Below, piece after piece: positions 21,636 through 22,227 of a stretch of 22,227 nt of DNA. Source of the stretch: Apostichopus parvimensis (Eukaryota; Echinodermata; Holothuroidea; Aspidochirotida; Stichopodidae); the NCBI GenBank assembly GCA_000934455.1, contig JXUT01141447.1, forward strand, positions 1 to 22,227, written 5' to 3'. Position 1 is the stretch's first letter. Every line of letters begins with the position of its first letter. The notes under the pieces are model-generated. The model was not told the origin of the DNA, did no database searches, and saw nothing but the letters and a program-made list of their open reading frames with translations. Made by a program: the position numbers and the translations under genes.

Positions 21636-22227
21636 GTAAGTCGACGTCTCATGACATCTCGATTCCCTGGACATTAGGGCATTTTCAGAAATCAGACTTG
21701 GGACCCTACTGGACTTTGACTGCAGCCCACCAAACCAGCAGTGTGTCGGGCATGCCAAATTATAATTGTACCTATATTTATTAATGTTAAAATCAGGGGT
21801 GGACTTGGGCCTATAGGGGTATTAATGTTAAAAACAGGGGTGGACTTGGGCTTATAGGGGTATATAACCTCAGGTCCAAGCAACACGAATCAGTGCATTT
21901 GGCACCTCGATAGATAGACACTCAACAGCTTTCACAGCCAAGAGGAAATCAGGCACCATGGCCGCCACCTCACTCAAATTGACGGCTTGGTTCTGATGCA
22001 GTGAACCTGTGGGCCAGCCCTCCTGGTCAAGTGTGCGTAATTGGCATTTTAGATTCACGAGGGATTAATATAAAGTGCTTCTTTTTCACCTTTTGTAATG
22101 ATAAATAAAGACAACTACATCCTTCAGTAGGGAGCATGAAAATTCACGAAAAACATGAGAGTTCATGCTGTGTCAAGGTCTGGAGGAGTTTCATTCAAGC
22201 TGTCATCCACAATTTATGAATACTTGC
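21636..22227 (+). other. Start of the next ADAMTS intron (incomplete)
   Basis: Begins GTAAGT. The following family block (a cysteine-rich segment leading to HExxH) is absent through the window end. Contains the 41-bp tandem duplication and a coding-looking antisense stretch at 21870-22058. Confidence 0.75.
21779..21860. repeat. 41-bp tandem duplication
   Basis: Two adjacent units starting TATTAATGTTAAAA and ending TATAGGGG differ at only two positions (39 of 41 identical), so the duplication is recent. Each unit contains CAGGGGTGGACTTGGGC. Confidence 0.95.

Noticed and set aside
1..22227. tRNA, rRNA, CRISPR, operon or phage-type features
   Set aside because: I found no cloverleaf B-box, no regularly spaced repeat-spacer array and no prokaryotic gene organisation; the spliced ADAMTS gene shows the DNA is animal.

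Overview
This is eukaryotic genomic DNA, almost certainly from an animal. The only coding sequence I can support is three spliced exons, on the + strand in the last fifth of the window (18113-18351, 20882-20965, 21499-21635). Together they encode about 153 residues of an ADAMTS-type secreted metalloprotease: the end of the prodomain, a furin site, and the N-terminal part of the M12B/reprolysin catalytic domain. The exons join in frame, each with consensus splice dinucleotides. The wording (PWW shortly before the furin site, VETL.VA..M, HAGRSLDSFC.WQ, HHDNAVL.TR) is closest, from memory, to the vertebrate ADAMTS6/ADAMTS10 branch. The signal peptide, most of the prodomain, the zinc-binding HExxH helix and all ancillary domains lie outside the window or were not found.

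The organism is not identified by any single marker. AT-rich, repeat-laden introns, poly-C tracts, an ATC microsatellite, and a TAA-rich tail followed by a TATAGCGCT motif (a combination I associate with SINE-like repeats of marine invertebrates) suggest a marine invertebrate, perhaps an echinoderm. This is inference at low confidence.

Layout: 1-1310 holds no recognisable gene. 1311-2628 is a 75/78-bp minisatellite of 16 full units plus partial end units. Its repeat length is a multiple of three, so it stays open as a long pseudo-ORF on the + strand and in blocks on the - strand. 2629-5228 is non-coding with a 136-bp segment present twice (about 95% identical); the second copy lies in a 360-bp candidate MITE with inverted ends. 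5470-5709 carries a hAT-like transposon end flanked by a 10-bp direct repeat. 5710-18112 is a long non-coding stretch (intergenic DNA or a large 5' intron of the ADAMTS gene) with hairpins, degenerate satellites, microsatellites and two G-quadruplex motifs. 18113-21635 is the ADAMTS exon cluster, with introns of 2530 and 533 bp. 21636-22227 is the next intron, with a 41-bp tandem duplication and a coding-looking antisense block of unknown origin.

I see no operon, CRISPR array, RNA gene or multi-gene system. The most distinctive structures are the dual-strand-open minisatellite and the two transposon-like elements.
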